A stretch of DNA of 64,000 nucleotides from Hymenopus coronatus (GCA_030762935.1 CM060900.1:393193632-393257631); one strand, 5' to 3'; positions 30,980 to 43,439 are shown, numbered from the stretch's first letter. Numbers and translations are program-made. Notes: generated by a model not told the origin, from the sequence alone.

Positions 30980-32639
30980 GGAAGGGAGAATATAAGGAGG
31001 CTTGGATTCTGGAATTGTGAGGGAGTTAAAAACAAAATATATGCGGGGAGTTTAAATCAATTATTGACAAAACTTGATTATCTCGCGGTAGCTGAAACAT
31101 GGCTAAAAGAGGACCAGGTTTACGTAAAGGATTTTGATTTTGTAGGGATAAAAGGAGATAAGGTAGCAAAAAAGGGGAGGGCATCTGGAGGCATAGGCTT
31201 TTTTGTAAAGAAAACGTTAAGTAAAGGAGTTAAAGAAACTTGGTCAAGGAGAAAAGAAATACTATGGATTGTATTAGAGGAGAAACAAATAGTTGAAAAT
31301 GTTATATGTATAGGCATAGTATACAATCCTCCTCTTCCTTCGCGCTTTCATAATCCGGACCTCCTTAAACACCTAGAGATAGAAATAGAACATTTAAAGG
31401 AGAGATATGGTAATTCTGAGATTATATTAATGGGAGACTTTAATATTAGGATTGGCGAAAATGATGTTATTGGAGGGAATAGGTGGATGAGCAATGATAC
31501 ATTAGAGAAACCTGAGAAAATTAGATACAGCAAAGATAAGATAGTTGACAAAGGCTATATGAAATTTATAGAATTCTGTGAATTGAATGCCTTTGATATT
31601 TTGAATGGGAAATATGGAGAAGATGTGAATGGAGAATATACGTATGTTAGTAATAATGGTCAAAGTGTGATTGATTATGTATTATGGCCAATTAATATGG
31701 GGTATATTTTAAGTAATTTTAAGATACTAAATTTAAGTTCCAACAGTGGGCATTTTCCATTGATAGTAGACATAAAAACATGCACAGAACAAATAGTCTA
31801 TAATTTAAGGGAGGAAAAGTGCAACATAGAAGAATACAGTAGATACAAATGGAAGGAAGAGTATTGCAATAAATTTAGGCAGACACTAAACTCTAATTAT
31901 GGCCAGATATGTCAGTGTGGAATAAGTTTTATGATAAAGGAACAAGAAATTGAAAGTGCTATGGATATCTTAAATATCATTATGCTAAGGGCTGGGGAGG
32001 AAATGAAAATGAGAAAGAAGGTTTACAAAAGAGATGAGGGCTGGTTTGATGAAGAATGTAGAGTAACTAAAAGACAAGTCAAACAGCTGCTCATAAAGTG
32101 GAGGGAATTAGGAAACATAGAATTAAAGAAAGAGTATATGCAAGGGAGGGATTTATATAATTTATTACTGGAACAAAAGAAAACAAGCTGGATGAAAAAA
32201 TATGAAAGTAATTTGATACGAATTCTAAATGAAAATAATGCAAATGAGATATGGAAGGTTATGAAATCAATGTATAATAAATATGTAACAAAACCAAGTA
32301 TAAAACCAGGAGAATGGATGGAATATTTTAAAAATTTGTATGGGGAAAAAAAGAGTAAAAATGAGATAGGAAATTGGGAAATAGGTAATAACTATGTAGA
32401 TATACTCGATGATATAATAAGAAGTGAAGAAATAATCCAACAGGTGAAAATAATGAAAAGAAATAAAGCAACGGGAATAGATGGAATCCCTCCAGAGTTC
32501 CTTAAGGAATGGTGCACTGAAATAAACAGAGTTAAGGTTTTAGTAGACTTATTTAACACAATTAAGGTGAAGGGGTATATACCAGATAAGTGGAGGAAAG
32601 CAATCATACATCCAATATACAAAGGCAAGGGTAGTGTTG
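30980..32639 (+). pseudogene. LINE ORF2 5' part: endonuclease and RT start
   Basis: The frame continues directly after the ORF1 stop: GRENIRRLGFWNCEGVKNK begins the endonuclease. Motifs in order are LAVAETWL (Glu), GIVYNPPLP, IILMGDFNIR, GQSVIDYVLW and SSNSGHFPLIV. The last normally reads SDHxPL; here Asp is replaced by Gly, so the nuclease may be dead. The region after it is basic and leads into RT (KATGIDGIPPEFLKEW; DKWRKAIIHPIYKGKGSV). Host DNA follows at 32640. The frame has no stop over 529 codons. The rest of RT (motifs 3-7 with YADD) is absent; it was lost at the inversion. Confidence 0.87.
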
Positions 32640-32774
32640 ACAAGCAAATATAGTAGATCCCAATAAAATTACTGGGAATGATAAGTATTGACTGGAGGCC
32701 TGTTTGTCATCGAGTGGTGAATAGAATGTCATGGACTGCTCTATAGCATTAGTGTGAATAGAATGCAAACTTAC

Positions 32775-32853
32775 CTCTACTTCATCTTTAGCTGGTAGAA
32801 TGTTTTCTTGAAATTCTGGATCATCCACATTGAAGTGGTTATCCTCCCCTTCA
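32775..32853 (-). CDS. Zinc-finger gene, internal exon (79 bases)
   Basis: The acceptor TTATGTTTCAG precedes 32853 and the strong donor GAG|GTAAGT follows 32775. The first base completes the GA left by the upstream exon, giving Asp. The exon then reads EGEDNHFNVDDPEFQ, ENILPAKDEVE and ends in phase 0. It is highly acidic, like the exon before it. The retrotransposon at 28751-32639 lies only about 124 bases downstream of the donor. Confidence 0.87.
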
Positions 32854-33739
32854 CTGAAACATAAAAACAGCTATGTTCAATCATCAGTTGTAAAATAGTA
32901 ACTTGCAATTAGAAAGATATATCAAAACTTTTTTTTTTCCTTCTTTATTTTTCTTAAGCAGCAGCTGATAAGACATTTCAAGGGAAGATTTTTACTCAAA
33001 GCTGCAGAGGGCTGAGTGTGATTATTGTTCTCAACTGCAATGTTAAGAAGTTTCAGGATGAAGAGAAATATGTCTATTGCATGTATCACATATTTTGAAA
33101 CCATAGAAACTCACTCATGATCTAGCTTGTCATCACTTTTATCCTGCACAGAGGCTTCTACACTATGTTCAAGTATTTACTTCTTTGACTTAGTTTCACA
33201 AAGTGGAAAATAATCATCAACGTTGATACCTTCCTGCTATTTGGAATTATTTTTCACTCTTGAAAAACTTATCTTCTAGCATGATATCAAGCATTCATTG
33301 AAACACTCCAAACGATATCTTGCTTCACAGACAGCCTTAATGCAATGCATGACATGTACAGCTAGTTCACTCTGTACAGCATTTAACTTCAACAATCAAC
33401 AACATTCAACAATTAACAAAATGTTCATACTACATATTAAATGTATACTACTTCCCATGAAATAGCTGCTAATTTTCAACATTCCAGCATACTGATGGGA
33501 TAGTAAAATCTCCTCAATCAAAATTAAAATGGACTCCAGTGTGAAAATTAGGCTATTGCTATTTGTATCTCTCTGAAATTAACATCTGCAATACATTGAA
33601 ACAGCAAAACAAAAAAAATCATTGCCAAGTTTAGGCTTACCTCAGGACATAACTGCCCTCCCACACATGCACATATACATACATATGCATATATTACAAC
33701 AAAGTTTAATAAAATTGGCACTGGCAGCTCTTTGTAGAG

Positions 33740-35010
33740 GGAATTTTGTTTTTGAGATGGACTTAAGGCAGAACAGAAAGTAGAACTGAAAGAAAAATGG
33801 GAAGAAGAACATTTAGTTCACAATACCCTTGAAACAAGAATGGGAATATATATTAATGGGCATAACAACACCAAGTGGAAAGTTGATTTTGTGCATTCAG
33901 ATGTCAGCTGTTTATAACTAACCAACGATACTTTATTCACCTGCTTCCAATTCAGACAACATAGTAAGGACCTCTAGATTTTCTAGGGATTCCAGCCAAG
34001 TGTAGTGTTGTGGAGGTACTGAAATTTTAGGAGGGATGTAGGTTTCCAAAACATCAGTATCTCACCAGTTTTAATGTGGCTGGAAGCCTCAGAAAACATA
34101 GAGAATTCATCCAATAAAATGTTGATTCCGGGCTTCTAGGCTGTGGTTCAGTAGATGTATCAACACCTGACTTTTCGCCCGCCATTCCATCAGGCATCCT
34201 CAGAGGAAATAGACTTTTGCTGGTAGCACTTCAACAGCTACTGGCAAAATCCTATGAGGATGCCTGACAGAATGGAGGGCGAAACGTCAGGTGTTGATAC
34301 ATCTATTGGACCATGGCCTAGAAGCCCGGAATCAATATTTTATTGGATAGATGCCAGTCGTGAAAGCCTACGCACTCATAGAGAATTCATACCACCAGGA
34401 GAGCTTCAGCTTACACATCAACAAAATACAGGTTAGCAAATATCAAAATTTGATAAGAATAAATATTTTCTATATGCAACATTTTTTCTTTAGTAGTATC
34501 AAGCTTTACCGTTTTGTTAATATCACACATTAGAATTGTTTTTGGTTCTTTGCCAATTTATATTGGTTTTTTGCTTATAGTTTTTGCTGTTATTTTCTGA
34601 GGCAATACCAATTGAGCTGCATATAAACAAACTACAAATATTGCTTCTGCTAGAAGAACCAGCACTCAATGAATCTGAAGGAGTCAGAATCTGTGGTCAG
34701 AATACACATCTGCAGAAATTTCTTCCAGTTTCATTTTTCTAGCTTGTGATAAGAGACAGCTTTAGTGGTTGTTTCATGCCACATCCACCTGTAATAATTT
34801 CTAGTGAAGAGTGTGTACAATATGGATTGAATATACTGTGCTCAGAAACAGGAACAAAAAACTTAAAATTTCACCAAGACGTCTTCATCATTCTCAGGAA
34901 AACCCACCATTTATTATGAAAGCTCACATTATAATACACATAATTTAACTTTGTCTTTTTCATTCTGGCTTGCACTCTTGGTTATTGTGCAAGAGACATT
35001 ACAGTTCAGA
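33740..35010. repeat. Intronic interspersed repeat, copy 2
   Basis: Same orientation and order as 23370-24130. Its body is interrupted by the palindromic element at 34111-34376. It lies in the intron between the exons at 47593 and 32853. No ORF of note is present; class is unknown. Confidence 0.6.
34111..34376. mobile_element. Penelope-like palindromic element, copy 2
   Basis: An imperfect palindrome (arms about 34109-34225 and 34235-34348) has a very short loop near 34230. On the right an extra 28 bases (34349-34376) lie outside it and include GAAAGCCTACG. A perfect 14-bp direct repeat, CATAGAGAATTCAT, flanks the element at 34097-34110 and 34377-34390. Arms start with GGGCTTCTAGG and contain GTTTCGCCC, resembling copy 1. 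The structure fits inverted terminal repeats of a Penelope-like element with a one-sided extension. There is no coding sequence. Confidence 0.65.
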
Positions 35011-36250
35011 GTATTTTATGAATGACCTTTCAGCTACTACTTCATTGAATGTGGAGCCCTTGCCCGTCAAAATGTTAAATTAGCCATTAATTAGCAAAAA
35101 AGATGATCTGAAATGGATCTAACACTAAGCAAGTTGTATAAAAAGATCTACAGCTACTGGTTTATAGTCAGAGAAATGGTATCTAATTCACATATTTTAG
35201 CCTTTAATTCTGAAGAAATATCAAGGATTTTGTTTAAAGAGTGATGTTGAAGACTTAGTAAATGCAAAACCAGTTAACAAGAGTGAAGATGAATATATTC
35301 CAGATGAAAATGAAATTTCAGAAAATAACCATGGAAATAGTATACCCCTACCGACAGTTAGGCTGATAACAAATCCTCCAGATAAACTGACTCTTGCACT
35401 TAGAAACATTTGTTTTCAAAATAATTTGTTGGTAATTTATAATCAAAGATCTATTTTTACATTTATGTTACTAATGATCTTTGGGAGTTGATTTCTCTGT
35501 ATGGATTTTCATGTATCCCAACAATAACACAATATGCTGTACAATAATTTGACCAAGAGCTTGTGATACTATGAGGAAAATTCTCCTTGAGCTAGATTGG
35601 AGAGGTTATAATTTTTTTTCTATGCTTTTATGATTTTATTGCAAAAGATGTGTTTCATTCCAAATTATAAACTTGATCATAATATTATTGTATCCTATAT
35701 AACCAATTAAACCATTCTAATCACACAAATGAAAAGCATACTGTCTGAACATTCATGTGTAAAGCATTAGCATTTAGCAACAAAATAATTTATTAACATT
35801 TTACTGCAAGCCTACTATTTGTATGAATTCATCTAGTCTGATGAAAATAAGCTCAGGGATTAAAATAGCTTAAGTTGTAAAAACTTTCTGCAAATCAATA
35901 ACACTGAAGAGTTTTTGAGGTTCCATTGTATTAGGTTTAGGTCTGCTCTTTATGACTGACATCAGGAGAATTTGTGACTATTTTTACATACATATATTAA
36001 TCTAGCTGGAGCAATTTTTATATGCTACCCAAAGTTCATATAAATGCTAGCCTACTTTAATCATGGCTTCTTAGGATGTCAGCAATTTAAGAATTAAAGT
36101 TCTATCCTATAGAACTTAAATTGGCTAAAAGATGCAATGACTGATCTCCTGGGGAGCCACGATTAATTACATGTACAGCAAAAGCTTCAAATCTAATTAA
36201 GTCTGAATCCATAACAAATATGTGCTTCTTAATACAATAAAGTGTTGTTT
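35011..36250. other. Intron, no supported feature
   Basis: AT-rich intronic DNA. Short reading frames are no longer than expected by chance and have no splice context. Confidence 0.55.
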
Positions 36251-36254
36251 ATTC

Positions 36255-36330
36255 ATTTCACAGTTGGTAGAGCACCTGCCTGCTGAGTGAGGGGTCCCAG
36301 GTTTGATCCCTGGCAGCAGGATCAGAATTT
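36255..36330 (+). mobile_element. tRNA-like SINE head
   Basis: The sequence CAGTTGGTAGAGCACCTGCC and, further on, CCAGGTTTGATCCCTGG has good A- and B-box spacing. The first arm and acceptor stem do not pair well, so I call it a SINE head. It is distinct from the family at 81-323. Confidence 0.5.
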
Positions 36331-37424
36331 TTCTCTAGTCAAGAACATTCACTCTCCTCCTCAGAGTCTGGAAGTATGAATGAGAGTGTGCATGCAAATT
36401 TAAAGATGATAATCCAATGTTTACAACAGTATATGAGTGAACACCATTTCCATGATCAAATGTTCTAAAGGCAAAGATCCCATATGGTCTAGATGTCAAA
36501 GTAGCATATAAATGGGGGAAAAGAAATTCTATGGAAATAAAAAATTAATATCGTTTGTGTAGTAAGTGAATTCCCATTTTTTTATGATGATACTGATCAT
36601 AAACTATGTTTCTGTAGATTGAGCAACATAAAATGGACCAAAAAGGTCAAAGAGTACAGCAAACTTTACAAGAAATTATTCTCTTACAAATTGTGAAGCA
36701 ACATAAGCATGCAACTGGGAAGTACTGTTTCTCACAAGAGGGGCTTTGTGCTGAAATATTAAGCAATACATCATAGATGCAATGGTAATGAATGTAATAA
36801 AAGTATGAAGTATAACTTTCAAATTAAGTTTCGCTTACAAGTCAGTTTAAGTTTAATTGTATCAATTTCAGTACTTGACCCACAGCTCAGTACAATTTAA
36901 CCAAGCCACATGCAAGGTCAGCTTATTGCTTGCACTGCACATTATAAAACTCCACTACATTAGAATGATTTGCAGGTTAAACCAAAACCATAGTATTCAA
37001 TATCTTAGATATTATATATATATATAAAAAAAACTTTCTCTCTCTTCATTATTAAAAGTCTCTTAATAAAAGTGAAACAGACTCTTACATTCTACCTGGA
37101 AATATTAGGTGGTGCAGGATGGCTTGCCTTAGATTCTTGGAAGTCAACAGAACTGCATGCATTGTTGGTTCTCACAACAAATATTTGAGGCTTGTTCATC
37201 ACATGCTAATAAGCACATTGCTTCAAACAATGAAGGTATAGAAAATGTGAATGTCAGATTGCAGTTTATTCCATATTTAGTAAAACTTCCATTGTCACAT
37301 GGTCTTTGATGTGTAATCTTTAAAGTTGTATAATAACAACACAGTCTGAGAGATTTATTTGTTCACTTTGTTACTTGCTCACACATCAGGCAGCAATACA
37401 TCAGTACATATTCACCTCTTCTTA

Positions 37425-38400
37425 GTAGGCACTACAACTTCATTGAATGTTTTGGCCTTCTCTACAATTTTCTTCTATTCAATTCTGTCTCTAAACAAGT
37501 TCTACCCAGTTTCTTACTTTCATATTTTTTAAATCTTGAATTATGTCATCTCTCCATCTATTTTTTGATTGACTCCTTAATCTTGATTCAAGAGGCTTCC
37601 ATGAACATGTTTTCTTAACTGCTCTCTCATTTGATATTCTATATAACTGTCCAAACCACCTAAGTCTCTGTGCTGTTATGAAATTAATAATTGTTTGTTT
37701 TTTATTCTTTTATATAACTTCTCATTTCCCAGGGGTCTCCACTGTCCTCTATCTTTAATTGGACCAAAAATTCTTAAGATCCTTCTTTCAAATATAAGTA
37801 ACTTTTGCCATGTTTCAGAGCCATATGTAACTATGGGTCTTAAAACTGAATTGTACATTCTTAATTTTGCACTTATAGATATAAGCTTACTCTTAAACAG
37901 ATTATCATACATAAAGTAAGCTTTACTTCCAACGGTCAACCCTCCCTTTCACTTCTTCCTCTATAGAGTTATTACTATTAATATAGACTCAAGGTATTTA
38001 AATGATTTTCAGCTTTTATTGTATGGTTATTTGCTATTAAGTCTTCCATCTTATTTGATCCTTTAGAACATTTGAGGAATTTGGTTTTTTATCAGGAGTC
38101 CAGACTCTGCTGACTCATCTTTTAACTTTTGGAATGCTTCTATTGCTACATTTTTCATCCATGCAATAATAAGAATGTCATCTGCATAGGCTATACATTG
38201 TTTTAATCTGTATATAATGTTACCTCTCAAATATAGCTTTTTTTAAACTTTATCTATTACAATATTAAGTAGTATGGTAGATAAGGGGTCTCCTTGTTTC
38301 ACTCCTGTTTCAATGCTAAATTGTTTACTCAATGATTATTTACTTTCACCCTTGCCACATTGTTATCTAAGGTTACTGCAATTAATCTTGCACATTCACT
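37425..38400 (-). pseudogene. LINE reverse transcriptase remnant, RTE/Jockey-like
   Basis: On the minus strand GVKQGDPLSTILLNIVIDKV (about 38290-38350) and CIAYADDILIIAWMKN (about 38170-38220) give the RT catalytic core with the YADD motif intact. The end 37676-37939 has KLRMYNSVLRPIVTYGSETW, typical of the C-terminal part, then LLIFERRILRIFGPI and RPLGNEKLYKRIKN. Stops break the frame several times. The fragment starts in the middle of RT, so it is 5'-truncated, as is usual. It lies in the large intron. Confidence 0.82.
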
Positions 38401-40560
38401 AAGTCACTACAACATTCTCCCTGGGTCAATTTATGAATGCAGGGAAGATGCGTGAAAGAAAGAGGATGACAATTTCTGTGAAGCTACATATTTTGAAAAA
38501 AGGTGGTCAGCTTTAAAAGAAAGTGAGTGGACATAATAGACAAAGAACTTTTAATTCTTACAATTATCTTAAATTTTACTGTTGCAATACGAAAGTGCAC
38601 ATAAGTTTGGAGTGACTAAGAATAAGCAAAATATTCAGGGCAAAAAGCATGAACATTTGGAAAAGTGCATATTACTATGGAACCAGCAACTCAGAGCTGT
38701 AGGTATTCTAATCGATGGGCCCACATTGTGTAAACGAAAAATCTAATGAGCTAGTGCTAGGACCTATTATTGAAGATTTCCATGTTGCTTCTAGGTACTA
38801 CACAATTTCAAAATTAGGCATGGAATTGGGAATCTTAATGTGTGCAGTAAAAGCAAAAGTGCTGAAAGTGAAACTATAAAGGATTAGAAGGAAAAGTGTC
38901 TGAAAGGGGTTTACATCCAAATAGCTCCTAAAGGCATACAGATTTAACATGGATGTGACAGGGCTGTACTTTAACATATTGCCTAACTGCTTAATAGCTT
39001 TTAAGGGTAAAAAATGCCATGGTAGCAAACAAAGCAAATCGTGTGAGGCTACTTTGTTGTGTGCTAAAAGTGATAGAAGTGAAAAACTGCCCCCATCAAT
39101 AATAGGAAAACTTGCATAACTGCGGTGTTTAAAAAAATGTTGCTTTACTTCAAATAACAGTAAGTCATGGATAAGAGCAAACATTTTTAAAGACTGACTA
39201 CATAGTGTTGATTCAAAAATGGGTACAAAAGATTACAAGAACTTGTTCGACAGATGTGCAGCACATCCTACTTATGCTCCTTTAAGAGTAACAAATGTAA
39301 CTGTGGCATTTCTTTTTCCAAATTGTACCAGTGAACTTCAACTGCTGGGTAGATGGCAGGCAGACAAGCAGGCAGGCATGCACGCAAGTGTAATCAGGTT
39401 TTTGTGACTCTCAATTTGCAGTCCAAGAAATACTCCACCAATGTTATAAAAATACATTTAAATGTGCAAGTAAAATTCATTGACTAATTTGCACAATATT
39501 ATAGTAACTTTTAATTGTTTCTTGTAACACACATAAATTAATAGGGAAAACTTAATGGTCTTTCTTATGCTAGAAAATGAATTACATCACAGCTGCATGG
39601 CAATGAGCTCCAGAAGCTACAATACACAATTGTTTCTCCATTGCTGGATTTCAAGATGAAGGCCCCAATAATAATGATGATGATAGCAACCATGATCAAA
39701 CCTTCACTCTGTAAATGAAAGGTTGTGAAACTTAAGACTATAGGAAGAGGTAGGGGGGGGGGGTGAGTTGGTCAAGTAACGTCTACAAGGCAGAGGTGCA
39801 GTTTAATCAGATGAAGAGAAAAGTGATTCTACTATGTACGCACAGTAGGTATGCATTAATTTTAGTAGGGCATAATAATCAAATGAGAGAGTATGGCATC
39901 ATTATTATAATTTACAGTAACCACATGGTCATCTGCAATTATAAATCAATTGTTCTATTTTCAATTATATCTATATTCAATTTAGTTGTGAGACTATGGT
40001 GTCTGAAGGAAATTCTTTGTATGTATATTTTTCCAAAAATAGTTGATGTGTTGTTTAATTTGTTAAATGGAATCTTAGATTTTTATTATTCTACATAGAT
40101 TTTTGTGAAATTCAGATTGCCTCTATGACAACATTTCCTCACCTGATTGCTCTTTAATGAACAGAAGCTTAATATGTTGAATGTGATTTTTACTATTGCA
40201 GTGTCCCTGTATTTCTCCTCTAGCACTACTTCTTTTCTGTGCTTTGCATAAATGACTCTCAATCTTATCCCTGCATGCAGGAAATTATTCACTACCAAAT
40301 TCCTTTACAATTTCAGTAATACGTGAATATTTTGAGTTTTGTATCAGAGGCATTTAGTTTATATGGAACTAGTCAACAGAGAACAGACACACTATGCGCT
40401 GCGGACATTGGGCCCAGTTGTGACTACACTCATCACACTATACACACATAGCAGGTACCTTGCAGTTACCTTCTCCAGCAATCGGTGCATAAAAGTTTGA
40501 ACCCTAATTATGATGATATCTGTATCAGTCACATGCAGTGGAACAAAATAAAAAATGTAG
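38401..40560. other. Intron, no supported feature
   Basis: AT-rich, no recognisable element. A GC-richer short stretch near 40390-40470 is without any coding or box structure that I recognise. Confidence 0.5.
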
Positions 40561-40574
40561 CATTATTTGAAGAT

Positions 40575-40795
40575 TAAGTTGATGAAAATGTCTTAACCAC
40601 TGACGCAATCACTTATTTCTGCAATGGTTCAAGACATTCATCAGCAAAATGTATCCGAGGAAGAAGAAAATGAGTATGGTGATGATGATGGTACTGATAA
40701 ACCCGTGAATATTCTCGTGCATTTTAAATATGCTGTGAATGTCTTACAACCAGTCAATTACCATACTTACATCATGACATGATATATGTTATATT
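40575..40795 (+). pseudogene. Possible pogo/Tigger transposase C-terminus
   Basis: The frame AMVQDIHQQNVSEEEENEYG, then DDDGTDKPVNILVHF and KYAVNVLQPVNYHT ends at a stop near 40785. An acidic tail followed by KPV and a short helix resembles the C-terminus of pogo-family transposases (…DDE.PP.KPVT.EAL..L..). It is too short to be certain and has no upstream domain. Confidence 0.35.
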
Positions 40796-41164
40796 GGTAT
40801 ATTTAGTTTTTTGTATCATGAAAACCATTTAAGCTAAATATGTGTTTTTATGGTTGTGTTACACACATTACTCCCTATCTTCCTCGTGGATCACTTTTTG
40901 CAAAATTTGAATATTTTGTCTTAGCACAAATAGCATTTATTAGAGACTGATTCTCTTGGTGCACATCACACTCTACTTAAGGGGAAAAGAGGATGACAAC
41001 ACAGCAGGGCTCTGATTGGTTGTTGGCCTGGTAGCATTCAACAACAAACATCAACCCATTTAAAGTTCATTGTAGCAAATAATTTAGCTATTTATCAGGA
41101 AAGTCCAGAACAGATATTGCACTAATTTCTTAACTTTAGTAAATGTGGAAAATACATTCAGTGA

Positions 41165-41172
41165 AGCATGAA

Positions 41173-41203
<31 letters not shown>
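41165..41203. repeat. (TCTG)n microsatellite
   Basis: About eight TCTG/TTTG-type units in a row, with one substitution. Confidence 0.9.
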
Positions 41204-41867
41204 TCTCTCCCCTCCACTAATATTTTCATTTTCAAAACTAACTGAGGTTCAATACTTTACAACAAATGGTTCTGGATTTATGGGTATAGCAGATTTATAA
41301 ACTGAGGGAATTGTCGAATAATAAACATAAATAAGCTACACTGCATACATAACGATGCTACAGAATAGAAAGTATACAGAAAGGAAACTCGAGGGTGCCT
41401 CCTTTGATGTGCTTGAAGCCAAGCGCTGTGCTATACGCCATATTGGGACCTAGCAAAAGCAAAGCGAACGCTGTTTATTACATCCTATTTTAAACAGATT
41501 AAAATGTGTAAAATAAAAAAGTACCAACATATATAATAACAATCTTATGCGTGGTATACACATGACTTTCCCTGCTTGCTCTCCTACAAACTATTTATAC
41601 GGCTGCTTATTCTTCTGTTTCTTGTTAACAGAGACACATTTTATTTGCGCATTTTGTTATAGGTATAAACAATAGTCAAATCTTTTTGATGACAGCAGCT
41701 AGTGATGCTTTGAAATCACATTCTATTTGCATGAAGTTGAAAAAAGAAAAGAAAAAAAAAACCTGAATGGTAATTTTCACGAAAGAAAACGTGTATGTGT
41801 TTGAAACATTTTAATCAATAACAGAGGGTATTTAGAAAACGGTTAACTCCATAAAAAATGTACATGA

Positions 41868-42930
41868 CAAATTGTCGGCTTTAACACAATCTACATTCTC
41901 TGGTTTTATCTATCTCTTAAGGTTTTAATTAAAACGTTGCATGTTTAAAATATTTTTATGACAAACGAAATGTATAACTTGAATTTTCTGGGAAGAGCCT
42001 CTGAAGACCTATTTATTCTTGATTATTTTTATACAACTTTTGTATAACTGGTAAACCATAAGAGATAGACAAAGACATATCTACTGCATAAAAATCTGAT
42101 GTGTTCCATTCACATAACGTTCTCTAGCTGTTCCACAAACAATTTTTATAAAAAATTATTCTTTTATCTACACCATGCTAATCAAGATAAACATTAGCAG
42201 AAATGAACTTATTACTTGCTTCCTTGTAAGTAGAAGGGAAATAAGGAAATACATTAGGCAAAGGCGATGGTCAAAGCTTTTAGAGGCTGGTCATTATGTG
42301 AAACAATTGATGTTTGGTTCGCTTTTATGGTCCCGCTTAGAATTGAAACCTATAACAAGGAATGTCTTAGAAACCGTCAGTTCAACATAAAAAAAACGTA
42401 TATGAAATAAATTCTGTGTTTTAACGAGATTACATTTTTATGTAGTAAGTTTTTGTCTATTTCTTACGGTTTAACCACTATGCAAAATTCTGCAAACCTC
42501 AACCAGTATAAAGAGCTCTTCAGAGGCTATTCCCAGAGAATTTAAAATATACATTTTATGTGTATAAAATGAAATATACAGTATTTTAATAAAAATCGTT
42601 AGCCATTTTTGAGAAAATAAAAAAAAATTGAAAAATGTTCTTATGTAAACGGTAGTTGGGGGTGTGGGGATGTTCTTGAAAATGTTCTTGTCACATCCTT
42701 GGAAGATATTAAGCTTAAATACCATAGTCACAGATTTTTAAAAGATTTGACTAATGATTTAGCATTCTCTTATTTCTCTTCTAATTACAAAGAAGCAAGT
42801 AATAAGACAAATTCTGGTAATTTTTATCTTGATTAGCATGATGAAGATAAAAGAAGAAAAATGTAAGAAAAATGTGTTTGTGGAGCAGCTAGAAAAAGTG
42901 ATGTGAATGGAACAATCAGATTTTTGAGAC
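41868..42930. repeat. Cluster of short inverted interspersed repeats
   Basis: A core of about 60-80 bases (GTAAACCATAAGAGAT type) occurs at 42040-42100 (plus), and as its complement at 41868-41935 and 42410-42490. A second unit at 42090-42245 is nearly reverse complementary to 42763-42930 over about 160 bases (for example CTTGATTAGCATG, AAGAAGCAAGTAATAAG). Related copies are at 53270-53640. This looks like a MITE or SINE family, but no ends were found. Confidence 0.6.
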
Positions 42931-43439
42931 TGTTTTGTTTGCTGTGCATGTCTACAAAACAAACTGTAGCAACATGAAATTATGGTTAGAAAACTACACA
43001 GATAGGAGTATATAACCAAGTGATTCAATAGGTTGCCAAGCTTTATTTAATGAAATAATAAAAAGGCTTAATACGTTGAATCAGAATGTACAGTAAACAT
43101 GATTAGGCAGAATGAATCAGTCCTATCATAGAAAGAAAAAACACAACAAAAACCAGAACTGAAGCTTGATGCAAACACATGATAAAATGCATTACTAATT
43201 TTACAGGAGACATTCCATGTTTCTTTGCAATATTAATTGTATTTGAATTGTTTTTGCTTTAGAGTCTGAGCACCATTGGCCACCTTTTCTCTTACTACTG
43301 CTCATTATAAGAGCAGTAAAGCTTCAAGAGTCAACAAATATTCTAACTTGTACAGTGTGTAATATAACCATTGAGTAGAGTATAATCACAGTAGCTAAAA
43401 TACACAATTGATAACATTAATAAAATGTACATTATGAAG

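Larger units (their letters stand above)
28751..32639 (-). mobile_element. LINE inverted by twin priming, in zinc-finger intron
   Basis: The 12-bp direct repeat ACAAGCAAATAT flanks the insertion at 28739-28750 and 32640-32651. At the left edge is the 3' tail, (AAAT)n read on the minus strand (28751-28774), then a short 3' UTR and the 3' half of ORF2 (28861-29601, minus). At about 29613 the orientation switches: 29614-32639 is the 5' half of the element in plus orientation, from leader through ORF1 into RT motif 2. The outer end lies at the RT breakpoint, and the inner junction joins the 5' leader to the ORF2 C-terminus. This is the geometry expected of twin priming. Confidence 0.9.

Noticed and set aside
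30484..31035. 183-codon minus-strand frame
   Set aside because: Antisense of the low-complexity end of LINE ORF1; Ser/Leu-rich composition comes from the opposite strand.
28861..32653. Two separate LINE insertions head to head
   Set aside because: A single 12-bp duplication flanks the whole, only one tail exists, and the halves cover different parts of one element, so one twin-primed event is simpler.
36255..36330. Possible functional tRNA gene
   Set aside because: A and B boxes are present, but acceptor and anticodon stems do not pair well and extra unrelated sequence follows; a SINE head fits better. The same applies to 26225-26305 and 52270-52385.
41868..42930. Long terminal repeats of an LTR retrotransposon
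   Set aside because: The repeats are inverted rather than direct, and no gag, protease or integrase sequence lies between them.
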